Shown here in pieces: positions 47,744-59,300 of a DNA stretch of 64,000 bases. The notes below the pieces were generated by a model. It did not search any database and was not told where the DNA came from. It was given only the letters and a program-made list of their open reading frames with translations. The stretch spans positions 21,058,556-21,122,555 of the forward strand of contig NC_053402.1 in assembly GCF_016859285.1 (NCBI RefSeq). The letters are read 5' to 3'. The position numbers were made by a program, and so were the translations under genes. This stretch comes from Xiphias gladius (Eukaryota; Chordata; Actinopteri; Istiophoriformes; Xiphiidae). Each line of letters begins with the position of its first letter. Within the stretch, counting starts at the first letter, position 1.

Positions 47744-48391
47744 AGAGGCAGAGAGGGCACACGCTTGCGGCCGAATGTTCTGAGGTAGAATAAAAATAAC
47801 TAGAGCAGGTGGGTGAGTGTCAGGAGAGACAGACTAATCAAAAAGGTTCTCTGTGCCGAGCCCACAGCTGATAGGAGTGTGAGAGTGTGTGGGTGGTGAG
47901 GTGAGCCTGTTTGTGCATGTACCAAGATTTAACAGGAAAAAAAAAGATGAGCGATTGTACAGTGTTGTATGGGTAAGAAAGAATCTGCAGCGTGCGACAT
48001 TCTGCTTAAACCAAACCACAATTTAGCTTAGTGGTCCACGCCATGCTTTAACACTCTGGCTTCATCTCGTCTGCTCTTTTATTGTTGTTAGTCCAGTTTC
48101 TGTGTTTTAAGAAAAAAACAAAAAACAGATGCAAGAATCTAAAATCTTTTGGAACCACTCACTGTTGTGCTGTGTGTGCCGGTTCGACTCTTTAGCATTA
48201 CTTTGTGTTACGTGAACGATTCAAGCAAATATAAACTATACAGCTGCCTCAGTGCTAGGCTGGAAAAAATTCAGATGTTTTTGTTGCTCAGCAATGTCGC
48301 TATGTAGAAACAGGTTAATTTAAATAATCACTAGACACGAAAAAAGACACTTTTTGAGAATATATTGTAATTATATTGTGTATTTTCTGTA

Positions 48392-48397
48392 AATAAA
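48392..48397 (+). terminator. tmub2: Probable tmub2 polyadenylation signal
   Basis: AATAAA about 650 bp after the stop codon, followed by sequence without genes. An earlier AATAAA at 47789 could give a shorter transcript. Confidence 0.5.
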
Positions 48398-48583
48398 AAT
48401 GATCGAATGAATCAGATCAACCTGCATCTGGCACTTAAAGATTTGGAGGGGGATAGAAAACCCTCCTGATTATGCTGGACTGCTCTGGCTTCAGTGATGT
48501 CTCAAATTAAAGCATTTCAAACCAGTCTGGTTTCAGTATCTGTTTTCTGTTCTAAAGAACTGAGTCTCAGAGTACGCTTTGTG

Positions 48584-48589
48584 TTTATT
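48584..48589 (-). terminator. atxn7l3: Candidate distal atxn7l3 polyadenylation signal
   Basis: AATAAA on the minus strand (TTTATT on plus). It lies 3.55 kb after the atxn7l3 stop and 190 bp from the tmub2 signal. Use is inferred. Confidence 0.4.
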
Positions 48590-50403
48590 TATATACAAAC
48601 ATCAGAATGCATGGCAGTGAAGAGAAAAATAACCTACGAATCACATTATGTTCAGGAACAACAGTCGTCCTCGCATGCACTCCTCTGTGCTTGTGCATGA
48701 AAAAATATTGAAAACCTACAACATTGCATTCTCCGTCATTGCACTCACACAGATAACACAAAGGGCCACAAGAGAACACCAGCTGTTTGGCTTCATTCAC
48801 AAAAGGTGGCTGGAGAATCAGATCATACCTACCGAAATAACTACTCATTTATCTTTAGTGCACGTCACAAGACTTTACTGCAAAAGATTGAAAAGGGCAC
48901 AATCAATGTTACTGTAGACCTCAACAAACAAATGTGACAAAAGTAGTTAGCTATTCTGGAAATGAAATCAGGCTTGAACAGATTGTCATTTTCATGACAT
49001 TTGAAACAGACAACTGAATGTGCTTGACTTAAGGGACTGTACAAAAATGACCGGAGTGTTTCGGAGTTGAATCTTACATTTCGTTTATAAAAAATTAAAT
49101 CTCAGGAAGTAGTACTGCACGTATGGGAAAGAAAAGTAGTATAACGTCTTCTGTGGCTACGGAGAGAGCTGCACGAAATCTGATAAAGTGCCTCCAGATG
49201 TCAGCTACATTAGCTGTTACTGGAGTAACACACCAGAATCTCAGATCAAACCGCGGGTGACTTAGCTGTAATGTGGGAACTGGCTGTGCGGCATCAGTTT
49301 AGATCTAAAGTCCATCATGATGTCTTGAGAGTGAAATTATGCACTGGTGGAGTTCTCTTTTAAGCCCTGCAATTTTGGTACCCAAATCCACTTGGACCTA
49401 CGTATGTTGTGTTCCACAAAACTGGTCGTACTACAAGCAAGAATTTAATGACAAAAGTAAAGCCTTGATACAAAGACATGATTGCCGTCCTTTGCATATT
49501 GCAAAACACACTTTTATGACCCGTGGTGCACACAAAAGCCAGGTTTCTAATGTCACTATTTGGTCTTTTTTGATTTTACTTACAATAATTCTCTCAAGAG
49601 TAGAAAGAAATAAAATATAATCTGGGGTGGGAAAATTACAAAGTAAAAAAAACTAAACACGCAACTCTCCCACTAGTCTGACCCCCTCTTCCCCAAATAC
49701 TTTTTGTACAGTCCCTAGGTTTTGCAGTTTTACTATGCACTTCTCAGTGTACAGCAAAAACTGCATCAAGAAAGTCTTTGGGTTTGTTGAGCCAAGTTAT
49801 AAGGGAAAGAAAAGCTTATCTAAAACATCAACTGTGAAAAGCTGCAAGTACAAGATTTTTGAAATAGTGCATCTGCCCTCTAAAGCATGTAATACATCTC
49901 ACAACTTTGAAATCAGACATTGTTGGTTATAGGCTTACAAGATGCAAACTAATCACCCCTGATCATGAATGACAAGCAGAGCTGCAGCACTGATCTACTA
50001 TGTAGAAACTGAGTGAAAACACACAAGCCGGTTTTGTACTGAAGAAAGAAAGAATTACGTTGGATTCATGATTCAGTTTCTATCTCGTGTCATACATACA
50101 TGTACTGTACATGTGCCCTAAAAGCCTACTGGCTCATCAAATATCAAAATCTGCATTTACACACAAGTAATATACACATCACTTCATAGGCAGTGACACA
50201 TAAAAACTTAAATATATTGTTGATGTAAACAGAAAAGTTAAATATTTAAAATGGCACATACTTTCACAAAAAAGTCACATTCTAGGATGCATAGTTTTGT
50301 GAAAATATCAATGATTACACACATACACACCCTCTAACCACACACAAACACTCAGTAAATGAAAAAGTGACGTTCACACTGAATTTACATCAGCATACAG
50401 AGG

Positions 50404-50407
<4 letters not shown>

Positions 50408-50435
<28 letters not shown>
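50408..50435. repeat. (CA)n microsatellite, about 14 units
   Basis: A perfect CA dinucleotide run. Confidence 0.95.
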
Positions 50436-50439
<4 letters not shown>

Positions 50440-51198
50440 GTGCAATACAATGCCAGAATTAAAAAGCCACTGATGAGTACTCCAGTATACGTGTGTCAAG
50501 TGTTGAACTGAAAGCAGTTAAAGTCCACGTCCCCTCACAACCGAGTTACAGTGAACACAGAGTCAAAAAAGAGGGGGCAGGTCGGGAGGTCGCCAACAAT
50601 GACAGAGTACCTGGTTTCAGAAAGCCACATTTAAGATTTGAGCCTTTTAACGCTATTGAGGAAAAGGTTTGGAGCCAAACCCCCCTTTTTTTTTTTTTTT
50701 TTTAAATTGACCATCGGTAATAAAAGGTCTTAAATGTTACATAAGTAGGTGGACAAACCAGGACTGCTAATCGGCCTGTTTCAGAGCAGGTATTCTGTCA
50801 CAGGACAAACACGGGTGTAATTAATGCTATTAATGCTAACGCAGGCTGTGTACCATACAAGTGTATCCGTAAACACTGTCTGTGAACGAGCATACACAGT
50901 GGGGCCCTGAATTTAGGAGAGCTCAATGGAGTACATCCCTTACTAATATTATCAACTACACCTGTGGTTTTCATTCTACGTCCTGTCAAAATCGCTGCCG
51001 TGAAAAAGGCCGTTTACGGTGTCTTTTTAAGAGAAAAGTGATTTAATTTTTTTCCGGCATAAAATCAAACCTATGTTCCTATTATACCGTACAGCTCAGT
51101 GTTGTGAATTTGAAAACCAATCCTCTACGTAAGCTGATCAACAGAGACAGACTGTAGTGATTGTGTCATTTGAGACAAATCCTTGTGCTGCTTTAACT

Positions 51199-51725
51199 GT
51201 ATGGTCAAAACTATGTGGACACCCCGGTCCACGTGTCTTTGTGTACATTTAGTCTGGGGCTGTCTTTCATGGTTGGAGCCTTGCCCCTTAGTTCCAATCA
51301 AAAGTGATCTAAATGCTACAGCATAGTGATATTTTGGTCAATAGTGTGCTTCCAACTTTGTGGAAAAGGTCTGGGAAAGATCCCTTCCTGTGTCAGAATG
51401 ACAATGACCCTGAGCACAAAACCAGGTCCATTAAGAAATGGTTAAGTTTGGTGTGCACAGAGCCCTAACCTCAACCCCATCCAACACTTTTGGGATAAAA
51501 AGACAGTGAGTTAGGCCTTGTCACCCAACATCAGTGCTTCACCAATGGTCTGTGGCCGAATGGAATCAAATTCCCGCAGCCAGGTTCCAAAATCTGGTGG
51601 AGAGTCTTCTCAGAAGCGAGGAGAGTATTGTAGCAGCAGTTTAAAGTCAGTGGTTTAGGAATTAAATATTGAAGCATCAGATATGGGTGTAATGTTCAGT
51701 TGTCCACATTCTTTTGGCCATATAG
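51199..51725 (+). mobile_element. Decayed Tc1/mariner transposon with inverted ends
   Basis: The left end TGTATGGTCAAAACTATGTG and the inverted right end TATGGCCAAAAGAATGTGGA are imperfect inverted repeats. Between them, on plus, are remnants of Tc1 transposase: QNDNDPEHKTRSIKKW and NLNPIQHFWD, in different frames. The element is only about 525 bp, so most of the transposase is deleted. It probably lies in the atxn7l3 3' UTR, antisense to it. Confidence 0.75.
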
Positions 51726-52142
51726 CGCAACTGTAAATTCAAATAACCGCTTGGAAGCCTTCCATTAGTGAAAAACTTATTACACTGAAATTGCTCAAAA
51801 AAACATTTCAGAGAACCCTGAGGTAGTTACCAATGCAACCTCAAAGGACCAACTACAAAAAGTGTCAGATGAATGCTTTGTCAGGTCACCCTGACTTCCA
51901 CCTTAGGGCGACGGCGGAATGGAAATTTTGTTATGCGACTGAATTTACCTACAGATACTCTGATTGGACTCTGTGACTGATCAAACTTTTTAGAACTGTG
52001 TTCACAAAACAGGAGAAATGTTCATTAAAATGGAGATGCCTTACTCACTAAGGCAGAATGATTAAAGAACCTATATATGTAGGTATGAAAGGAGGGTCTC
52101 GATTCAGAAGAGGCAGGAGCTGGCCTGACAAACGGGCTGTTG

Positions 52143-55100
52143 CTAGTTTAAGTCATCATAGATACTTGAAATAGTAGGTGCTGAGAGTTTGGGCCTCTTT
52201 TTTTTGGTCGACAAGCTGATATTACTCTGAGAGCTGCTGCTGCTGCTTCCAGTCAGACCTCCACCTCCACCTCCCCCTCCTCCTCCTCCCCCTCCTCCTC
52301 CTCCGCCGCTATTCAAGCCGAGAGACGTCCTCTTTTTCTTCTTCGGCTTCCTAGAATCTGAATGGTTGGTGCCTGCGGGAAGGACAGAAAATAATCCACC
52401 CGTTTTCTCTAAGTTCTACCAACAAAGAACTTTCAGTGTACGCCATATTATTTCCTTACTGGCTTTAGATGAGGCAGAGTCGGTGGGCGAGATATCAGGG
52501 GAGTCCTCCCACTGCAGACGGCTCATCAGGGTCTGTCCATCTGGAATGTCAAAGCTGTCGCTCTCCACCACAGCGTCTGCACTGGGCAGCGACGGCCTAA
52601 CACAAGAAATCCGGACACAGTCGCACACCGTTAGACTGGCGGGGACAACACTCAGATATCCAACTCACGCTTAAACCACACAATAATTGTACATATATTT
52701 GCAATACCGTGGCTTTACTACATATGGTAAAGAAAGGGCTAAAGGAGCAGTAAAATTTGCCTCATCTCTACGGCACAAAATGACCATAGTGTGTTTGTAG
52801 TTGTTGGACGGTCCCACTAATCCATCCAGGTGACGCATCAGTTGTCAGGTGTTAAAGTTAATGGACTTTAAAAACACACAATCTGACCAATCTTGTTCTT
52901 CAACAAAAGCTTCTCACCCACTCACTTCTCAATACACACTTCTAATCACCTTCTTATTTTACACAGTTCTATGCACTTGTGATGGATCTTGGAAATAATT
53001 AGCTATTACATTAGAGCTAAAATGATTAGTCAATTAATATAATTAGTCAACTAACAAAAAGGTTAATTGCCAACTATTGTGATAAATCATTAATCATTTC
53101 AGCAAATCTTTAAGCAAAATTTCAAAACTTCTCTGGTTCCAAATTGGAAATGTGAGAATTTGCTGCTTTCTTTGTTTTATTCATTTTTGGGGTTTGGACT
53201 GTTGTGTGGGTTAAACGAGACATTTAAAGACATTGAGGAGTTTTTTTTTTTTTTTTACTGTTTTCTCTAATATTATACACAAAACAGTCAGTTAAAAGAG
53301 AATAAAATCAGCGCATTAACTGATAATGAAAACAACCCCTACTTCTTTCTACTGTGAAACTACGACTTTAGTGTTATCAAACACAGATTGGTTAGAGGTG
53401 TATGGGGTGGAACGATTTTTTTCTTTGCATAAAAGGATGCTATTTTGGCACAATCAAAACGCAAAATTTCTGACGACTGTGATGAACATGTGTGATGTAT
53501 CACCACTTTTGATTTTTTTGTTGTTACTGGACAACCAGGTTCCCATTATGCACTTTATCAGAATCAAATTCTGCACCAAACAGCTGCTAAATGTGTTACA
53601 GCTACACAGCAAAACGGTGACAAGGTCTGACTATATCGGCAAGCACCTGCATCATGATGGTCAAAACACTCATTCAAACAGGACTTTTGTTAAGTACACT
53701 TGTGGGTGACGGGGACGGTGAGGAACGGGACAGGGTACACTCACGCGGACGGCCCCAGGAGGAACAACCTGACGGCCCTCCTCTGTTCGTCCGTGTGCTG
53801 GGGACATCGCTGTGACCTGGTGGGACACAAGGTGGCATTATACATCCCAGACTGATAGCAGCCCACGTCTGCCACACAGCTTCATGAGTCACCCTGCCTC
53901 TAACTACAGCCAGAGGGAGGGAGAGAGGTGGGACGGACTGCTGCGGACGCAGTCAGTGACCAATCACACGGGGCAGAGCAACAACGAGGTGTTAAGGGCA
54001 AAGAAATGTTAGAGGTTGGTCACTGACAAGGTCCTCCATGGTCTAATTTAAAATATCCCTGTGTGTAATTATTGGAGTTTCTGAGATCTTTGCAGGATTT
54101 GATGTTTCATTTTGCAGAGAAAAGCAAGTCAATCATTGGTTCAGATCAATGGTCCAATGAGTTGCCACTTGTGTACCCCTGAGTTAGTCCCTACATACAT
54201 GATCATTTTCATAAATACAGTTGAAAATGATCATGTTCCAAGAGTTCACATGCAACCAAGACCTTCAGTCTCAGAAAGCATTTCTCGGTCGTTTAGTACT
54301 GACCGAGTTTTTATGACAAAGCTTCACAGAAGGGCCAAAACTGAGGGGCATAAAGACACTGACCTCAGAGTCTGGATTAAATAACGCGGCGACACCAACA
54401 CAAGGCAAGGTGTTAGAGTACCTGAATCTGTTCTGCGTTTTCCAAGATATTAGATACACAAAAGCAGTTTACCGTTTTCCCAGAGTGGAAAGGTTTTATT
54501 ACTAGTTTATCTGTGTGCCAGCGGATTATACAGTAATTACCTGGTACACATCTTCTTGGTGTGCTCAGAGATCACCCCACATTGCTGTGGAAACAAACGC
54601 TACTTTAATGATTGACATTTGCCTAATCCAAAGTAACACAACAGGAGAAATGAATGAAATAGAAGCTCTGCATGCTTAAGGGGATTAATAAAAGTTGCTT
54701 ACTGTTGTTAAAAGGGATCTGACTTCATCGGGGCCTAATGTTTCATAACTGATGCCAGTGTTGTAGTTATACTGAGGGACATATAAGAACCATTATCAAT
54801 ACATTGCAGTGTGTTTACAATACAAGATGCAAGAACTTTGTGGACTTAAAGGCAACATGATCAAAGAAGGAATCGGTCACCTTGTAGGGCTCTGAGCTGA
54901 GGCTGCTCCCGAGCTCACCTGGAAAAAAGATATAACTGTTAACCCTCTTTACTATTAACGCACGCACCATTAAGGCCATTAACATGACTGTAGGTCGGTA
55001 GTTCTGGTACTGCATGTTAGGAATATTACTTTGCAAAACATTTTAAAAGTGTTGCTATTACACAATGTCATATATCAAAAGAAAAATCATCTCTGGACAA

Positions 55101-56669
55101 GATGATTTCAAATCACAAACAACAAAAAATACTTATATACGTATATCACCTAAATTATTCTGCTGTGCATTGTGTCTCACATAAAAATCCCAAAGTTTGG
55201 CTGAACATTTGCAAAACTCTTCTTCGTCTTTGTGTATTCCGCCAACATTGCATTGTGCTGACATTTTTGTCCTGGATCAATAATCTAAAAGGTGAACCTT
55301 TTGCTTTCACAACCGCTCTGTCATTGTAATCTTGCTGTCTGCACTACATTGTGGTTGGCATTAGATCCTAGCAGGTGTCCGTATTCTACTTCCTGAGACT
55401 GAAAGGAAAACTGCGTGCACAGAATGTCGTGATCTGCAGCATAATAATTGGGCTTCAGAGGGCGGAACAACCAGCAGCAGGTCTAAGCCAGAAATACTGC
55501 AGCTATTAACACCATAATCAGAAAGCAGCATAGACCAAAACCTCTTTACTGGACTAGAAACTAAATACCTGATAGACTTACCATTTTTGTGTTTTAGAGA
55601 TTTGGATCTCCTCGGGGAATTTTGATTCTGCACAATGAAAAACATTCAGATTAAATTAACGTCATTATACACATTTAAACACACACACACATACACATAA
55701 ATATATAGTAACACACAAGACTAAGTGCAAAAGTGAAAACAAATGCAAAAATACCTTATCTGACTTTCTCTTTTTGGCTGTAAAAAGGGAAATAAAAAGT
55801 TTGGTTACTATGTGAAAGCAACCTGGAGTTTTCCTTAATAACTCTCTCTATGCACAGCGCAGATTTAAACTGAAGTACTTTCAGGTGCTCACCTTTTTTT
55901 TCTGCCCCATACGACCAGTCGTTATCATTGAGGTCATCATTGTCCTCCTGATCACTCTCTGATTTGCTCATGTTATTATTGCTGGCTAGCCTGTTTAAAA
56001 GCAGAAAAATAATCTCGTCAGATCTTCCCACACATTTTGGATCAATACAACTATCAGTCCTTTACTGACCGACCTGCGGTTGGCGATGCGACTGCTGTTG
56101 CGTCCCATGCCGAGACATTTCTCCAAGTGCGGGGCGAAGCGAGAAGCTGCTATCAACCTTTTGCAATTTGGACACTCACACTCTTTGTTCTTCCACTGAT
56201 TGTACACCTGCCCAAATATGTCCACTCCTGGTTGATCCACAATTTCTATAAAAGTAATAAAAGGCACATGCTGTAATCACACACACGCCAAAGACAAATG
56301 AGCAGCCAAACAGACCAGAACTGACTTAAAGACACGGCACCAACCAAAGTCCTTCATGCTGTCTTGGTCCGTTTCATCCAAGAAGAAATAGCCCTGCTTC
56401 ACAGCACGGTGTACTTCAAAACACAGGCCCAAACAGGCATCTTCCACCAGCTCAGAGTAGATGTCGTGGACCAAGGCCTACAAAATGAAAAATACTCAAT
56501 AATTTAACACCAATTCAAACCTCATGATAGCAGATTTAAAAAAAAAAAAAAAAAAAATCTAGGTGTGATGTTTTAAAGACAGAAAAATGACAATATTTCA
56601 TATATATCAATGCCTCACCTCCAGCTTGGTGTTGTCTGGGCCTGACAGGGGCATATCCTCCATTTTCAT
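52143..56669 (-). CDS. atxn7l3: Ataxin-7-like protein 3, SAGA deubiquitinase module subunit
   Basis: Atxn7l3 is the nuclear adaptor that, with ENY2, activates USP22 to deubiquitinate histone H2B. Twelve coding exons join in frame to 370 aa plus stop (human 347): 56619-56669, 56345-56477, 56074-56245, 55893-55990, 55755-55777, 55582-55627, 54881-54918, 54703-54771, 54541-54584, 53745-53816, 52460-52596, 52143-52372. The start reads [17 protein letters not shown], then [20 protein letters not shown]. An SGF11-type zinc finger uses C86, C89, H101 and C105 (CPNC...HLEKC). Next are [16 protein letters not shown] and KSLKHKNG. The SCA7-type zinc-binding motif has C212, C223, C229 and H232. The last exon holds KKKKR, a run of 17 glycines (317-333), six serines and the conserved SSIYDDLN terminus. 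The glycine run accounts for most of the extra length relative to human. Confidence 0.96.
52257..52309 (-). repeat. atxn7l3: Imperfect trinucleotide repeat encoding Gly17 in atxn7l3
   Basis: Mostly GGA codons, broken by GGG, GGT and one GGC, all within the last coding exon. It is followed by a CTG, ACT, GGA linker and AGC-repeat serines. The composition suggests replication-slippage expansion. Confidence 0.85.
53011..53341 (+). mobile_element. hAT-like MITE, family A (near full-length)
   Basis: The copy begins TTAGAGCTAAAATGATTAGTC, has the TTTGGACTGTTGTGTGGG/GAGACATTTAAAGAC core and ends ATAATGAAAACAACC. It lies in the atxn7l3 intron between the last two zinc-finger-side exons. Confidence 0.6.
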
Positions 56670-56883
56670 TTGAAAATCTGTATGGGAAATCTTGATAGCA
56701 GGGTAATAAGATGCTGACCTGTGGATTTAGGACAAAGAAAACAGAATCACAGTCGCCATATGGTCGGTGGTTCCACGGGTTACCAGATTTAAAACTAGCA
56801 AATCCAACCAAGGATCCTGCTGAGGAGTCAAACTGATACTTACTTTTAAATTAGCTATCAATACTTGCAGATCCGTCTTCATT
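56666..56883 (-). promoter_or_regulatory. atxn7l3: atxn7l3 5' UTR exons carrying an upstream ORF that ends on the start codon
   Basis: A 40-nt exon, 56844-56883 (acceptor CAACAG, donor GTAAGT), contains ATG at 56880-56882 and 13 codons in phase 0. Joined to the acceptor ATACAG before 56677, the frame continues ATT TTC AAA TGA, giving MKTDLQVLIANLKIFK and stop. The TGA (56666-56668) overlaps the main ATG (56667-56669) as ATGA. Confidence 0.5.
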
Positions 56884-56935
56884 CTGTTGAAGGGAGGAAA
56901 ATATGCGTCAGCAAATACCAACTGTTTTCATTGTG

Positions 56936-57255
56936 AATTAATCTAACAATTATTTTCTTGATTTGTCGATTAATTGTTTGGTCTGTAAATTGTAAGCGCA
57001 TGGAACAAAATTCCCATGACATGTTCCTAGAGGCCACTATAATGCCCTAAAATTCTGTTTTGTCCAGCCAATAGCTCAAAACTCAAAAGACATTCAGTTT
57101 GCTATCACAGTAAACTAAGACAACAGGAATACATTCCAGCTGGAATCAGAGAATTTGGTAATATCTTCCTTAAAAAAAAAACACCTTAAAATGATTAATC
57201 GATTATCCGAATTGTTGCAGATACATTTTCTTCCACTCAACTAATTGATTGATCG
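56936..57255 (-). mobile_element. hAT-like MITE, family A (reverse orientation)
   Basis: Read on minus, it begins CTGCAATGTTTAGTCGATCA and shows CGGATAATCGATTAATCATT and the ACAGACCAAACAATTAATCG right arm. It lies between atxn7l3 5' UTR exons. Confidence 0.6.
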
Positions 57256-57479
57256 ACTAAACATTGCAGGAAACATCCCTCCGATAAGACCTGGACTAGA
57301 ACTGGCGATAAACAATAGGGCTCAATTGGTCAGGTGTGATAACTGGGACAAGATGCATCTTTATTTACACTATAAACACGGCGAGAAAGGCTTAATTTTG
57401 AAAAACACAAAATTAGCTTGCGACCGTTAAAATGCAGCTAACGTTAATGTCGGCGTGTTAGCAAACTCTGCACTCGTTA

Positions 57480-57960
57480 ACGTCAACGTTACTTTTTTTT
57501 TTTTTTTTTTTTTTAGTTTTAGCATTCGCTAGCCGGCCCTGCTACTCCGCGGCGAAGCAAAAGCTTTCGCGGCGGAAATACTCGGGTTCGACGAAGTTAA
57601 GATAGTGGTGGTTGTATTTTTAATTTCGCCCGTCAAACTGTTTCCTCTTACCCTGTCATACCGAACAACTCAGCCCGAGCCAGGCTCCGAGAGGGAGGGC
57701 AACATCACCGAGTCGATCCACTTAGGATACGTCAACGCGAGGCCCGGTCTACACGCATTTTTGCGTCGCCGGTGGAACAAAAAAATCCCCGTTTGAGTCG
57801 ATTGCTGTCGCGGGCGTCGGTTAAATTAACGTTAGAAAAAAAAAAAAAAAAAACCCGTTTGACAACGAGGAGGACAAGGGAGCCGTACCAAACACAGAGG
57901 GGAAAGAAGAAGAAGAAGAAGAAGAAACAACACACAGCCGACCTCCGCTCACAACTTTAA
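57480..57960 (-). promoter_or_regulatory. atxn7l3: atxn7l3 promoter and first 5' UTR exon
   Basis: CpG-rich sequence (GCCGCGGAGTAGCAGG, GCGACAGCAATCG) surrounds a minus-strand donor, GACAGG|GTAAGA, at 57652/57651. The upstream exon probably spans about 57652-57760. No TATA box was seen. A-rich and T-rich homopolymers flank it. Confidence 0.5.
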
Positions 57961-58016
57961 AAAATAAAAGCCTTGCTTCCGAGGATGGTCTGTCAAAATG
58001 TTAGGTGGTCTAGTGA

Positions 58017-58730
58017 TCCGGCGGTGGAAGTGCTCGGATCTCGTACTAAAGTAAGAAAAATACCAATGCCGCGCTGCAAAAATACTCTACTACAAGCAAA
58101 AACTCCTGCACTCAGAATATGAATTTAGTTGCAGTGTGTAAGCAGGCAATCAGGGGGATGTAGTTAAAGTATTAAAAGAGTAAAAGTACTTACTGCCCCC
58201 AAAAAACGAACCCTGTGGCTGAAACAGTATTATACATTATTAGGTTATTATTAGTCATGAATTAATGTGTACACAGGATTTTCCGAAAATTGTTTTTGTT
58301 TTTGTCCAGGCAACGGCCCACGCCTCAAAGTTGTTCAAAGAAAAAGCAGCAAATCATCACATTTGAAAAAAAAAAAAAAACATGAAATGTTTTGGGAAAA
58401 CGTGACTTGAGCAGTTTTCATAAGAGTTTCCGGCTACTTTTTCTGTCAGGCGACTAATCTTTTCAGCTCTACCTGGTACATACTGCTGGGTAGTCCTACG
58501 CCAGACAAACCGTCACATTTCATAGGTTTTGCGCGTGTAAATCTCAATTTGTAAAGTAACTAGTAACTAAAAGCAGTCAAATAAATGTAAAAAAAGTACA
58601 GTATTTCCCCTCTGAAATGTCGCAGAGTCGAGTTATAAAGTGTCACAAAATGACAATGTTGGAGTAAAGTACCTCGAGTTTTGTGCAGAACTCGGGTAAA
58701 CGTACTTAGTTACAGTCCACCGCTGTCCAT
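58017..58730. mobile_element. Family B non-autonomous hAT-like element
   Basis: The left end GGCGGTGGAAGTGCTCGGAT and the right end CGTACTTAGTTACAGTCCACCGCTG are inverted relatives. The body holds repeated TACTCTAC/AAAGTACTTAC motifs typical of the fish element with GTAACTAAGTACATTTACTC ends. No ORF of note. Confidence 0.6.
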
Positions 58731-58738
58731 GTTACTAC

Positions 58739-58860
58739 CAGTGGCGGAAGAAGTATTCAACCCCTTACTACTGTGATGTTACTGCTTCTCATAAACAACA
58801 TTTTAGTGGCAAACGATGCACATTTTAGACCCACTGCATTCGCTCCACAGCCATTTTAGT
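58739..58860. mobile_element. Second family B fragment
   Basis: CCAGTGGCGGAAGAAGTATTC, followed by ACTACTGTGATGTTACTGC, resembles the left end of the same repeat type. It is truncated. Confidence 0.45.
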
Positions 58861-58879
58861 TATTTTCCCGACTGATTTT

Positions 58880-59300
58880 ACACACGACGCACACGATCAG
58901 TTTGTAAGAACTGTGCAACGGACACCGCCACACACGGCGTACAACGCAGCTGAGGTCTGCACCGGCCGGACCCCGCTGCAACGTTGGATCGACCTCTTGG
59001 CGAAGCTCACACTGCGACACACCGCGACACGCATCCCCCCCCGGCCTTGTTCCGGCTCAACGTCTGGCCCGACATTTCCCACCGAAGGCCCGCGTGTTGC
59101 CGGGCGACTCGTGTGACGCAGCCCCCGGGGGAGGCCCCGCCGGAGACTTTATTTTGAAGGCACGGCGGAGCGTGCTTCCGCCGTGTCTGGCGGACCTGCG
59201 GCAGGCCGGGACGTCTGCCTTCCTCCGCCTCAGACCGCGAACGCTAAGGACGAACGGACGCCGCGTTTTCCCGAGCGCTTTAGTGCCGCTAACGCACGCT
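58880..59300. other. Orphan CpG-rich island between atxn7l3 and ubtf
   Basis: About 420 bp of markedly CpG-rich sequence (for example GGAGGCCCCGCCGGAG, CGCGTTTTCCCGAGCGC) with open frames on both strands but no recognised protein. It lies upstream of the atxn7l3 promoter and downstream of ubtf, so neither gene obviously owns it. It ends exactly where a Tc1 relic begins. Confidence 0.4.

Larger units (their letters stand above)
48590..52142 (-). other. atxn7l3: Putative long 3' UTR / 3' flank of atxn7l3
   Basis: No coding exon is seen on either strand. The stretch contains a (CA)14 run, a T17 run and a Tc1 relic. Mammalian ATXN7L3 has a multi-kilobase 3' UTR, so most of this could be transcribed; the true end is not known. 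Confidence 0.4.
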
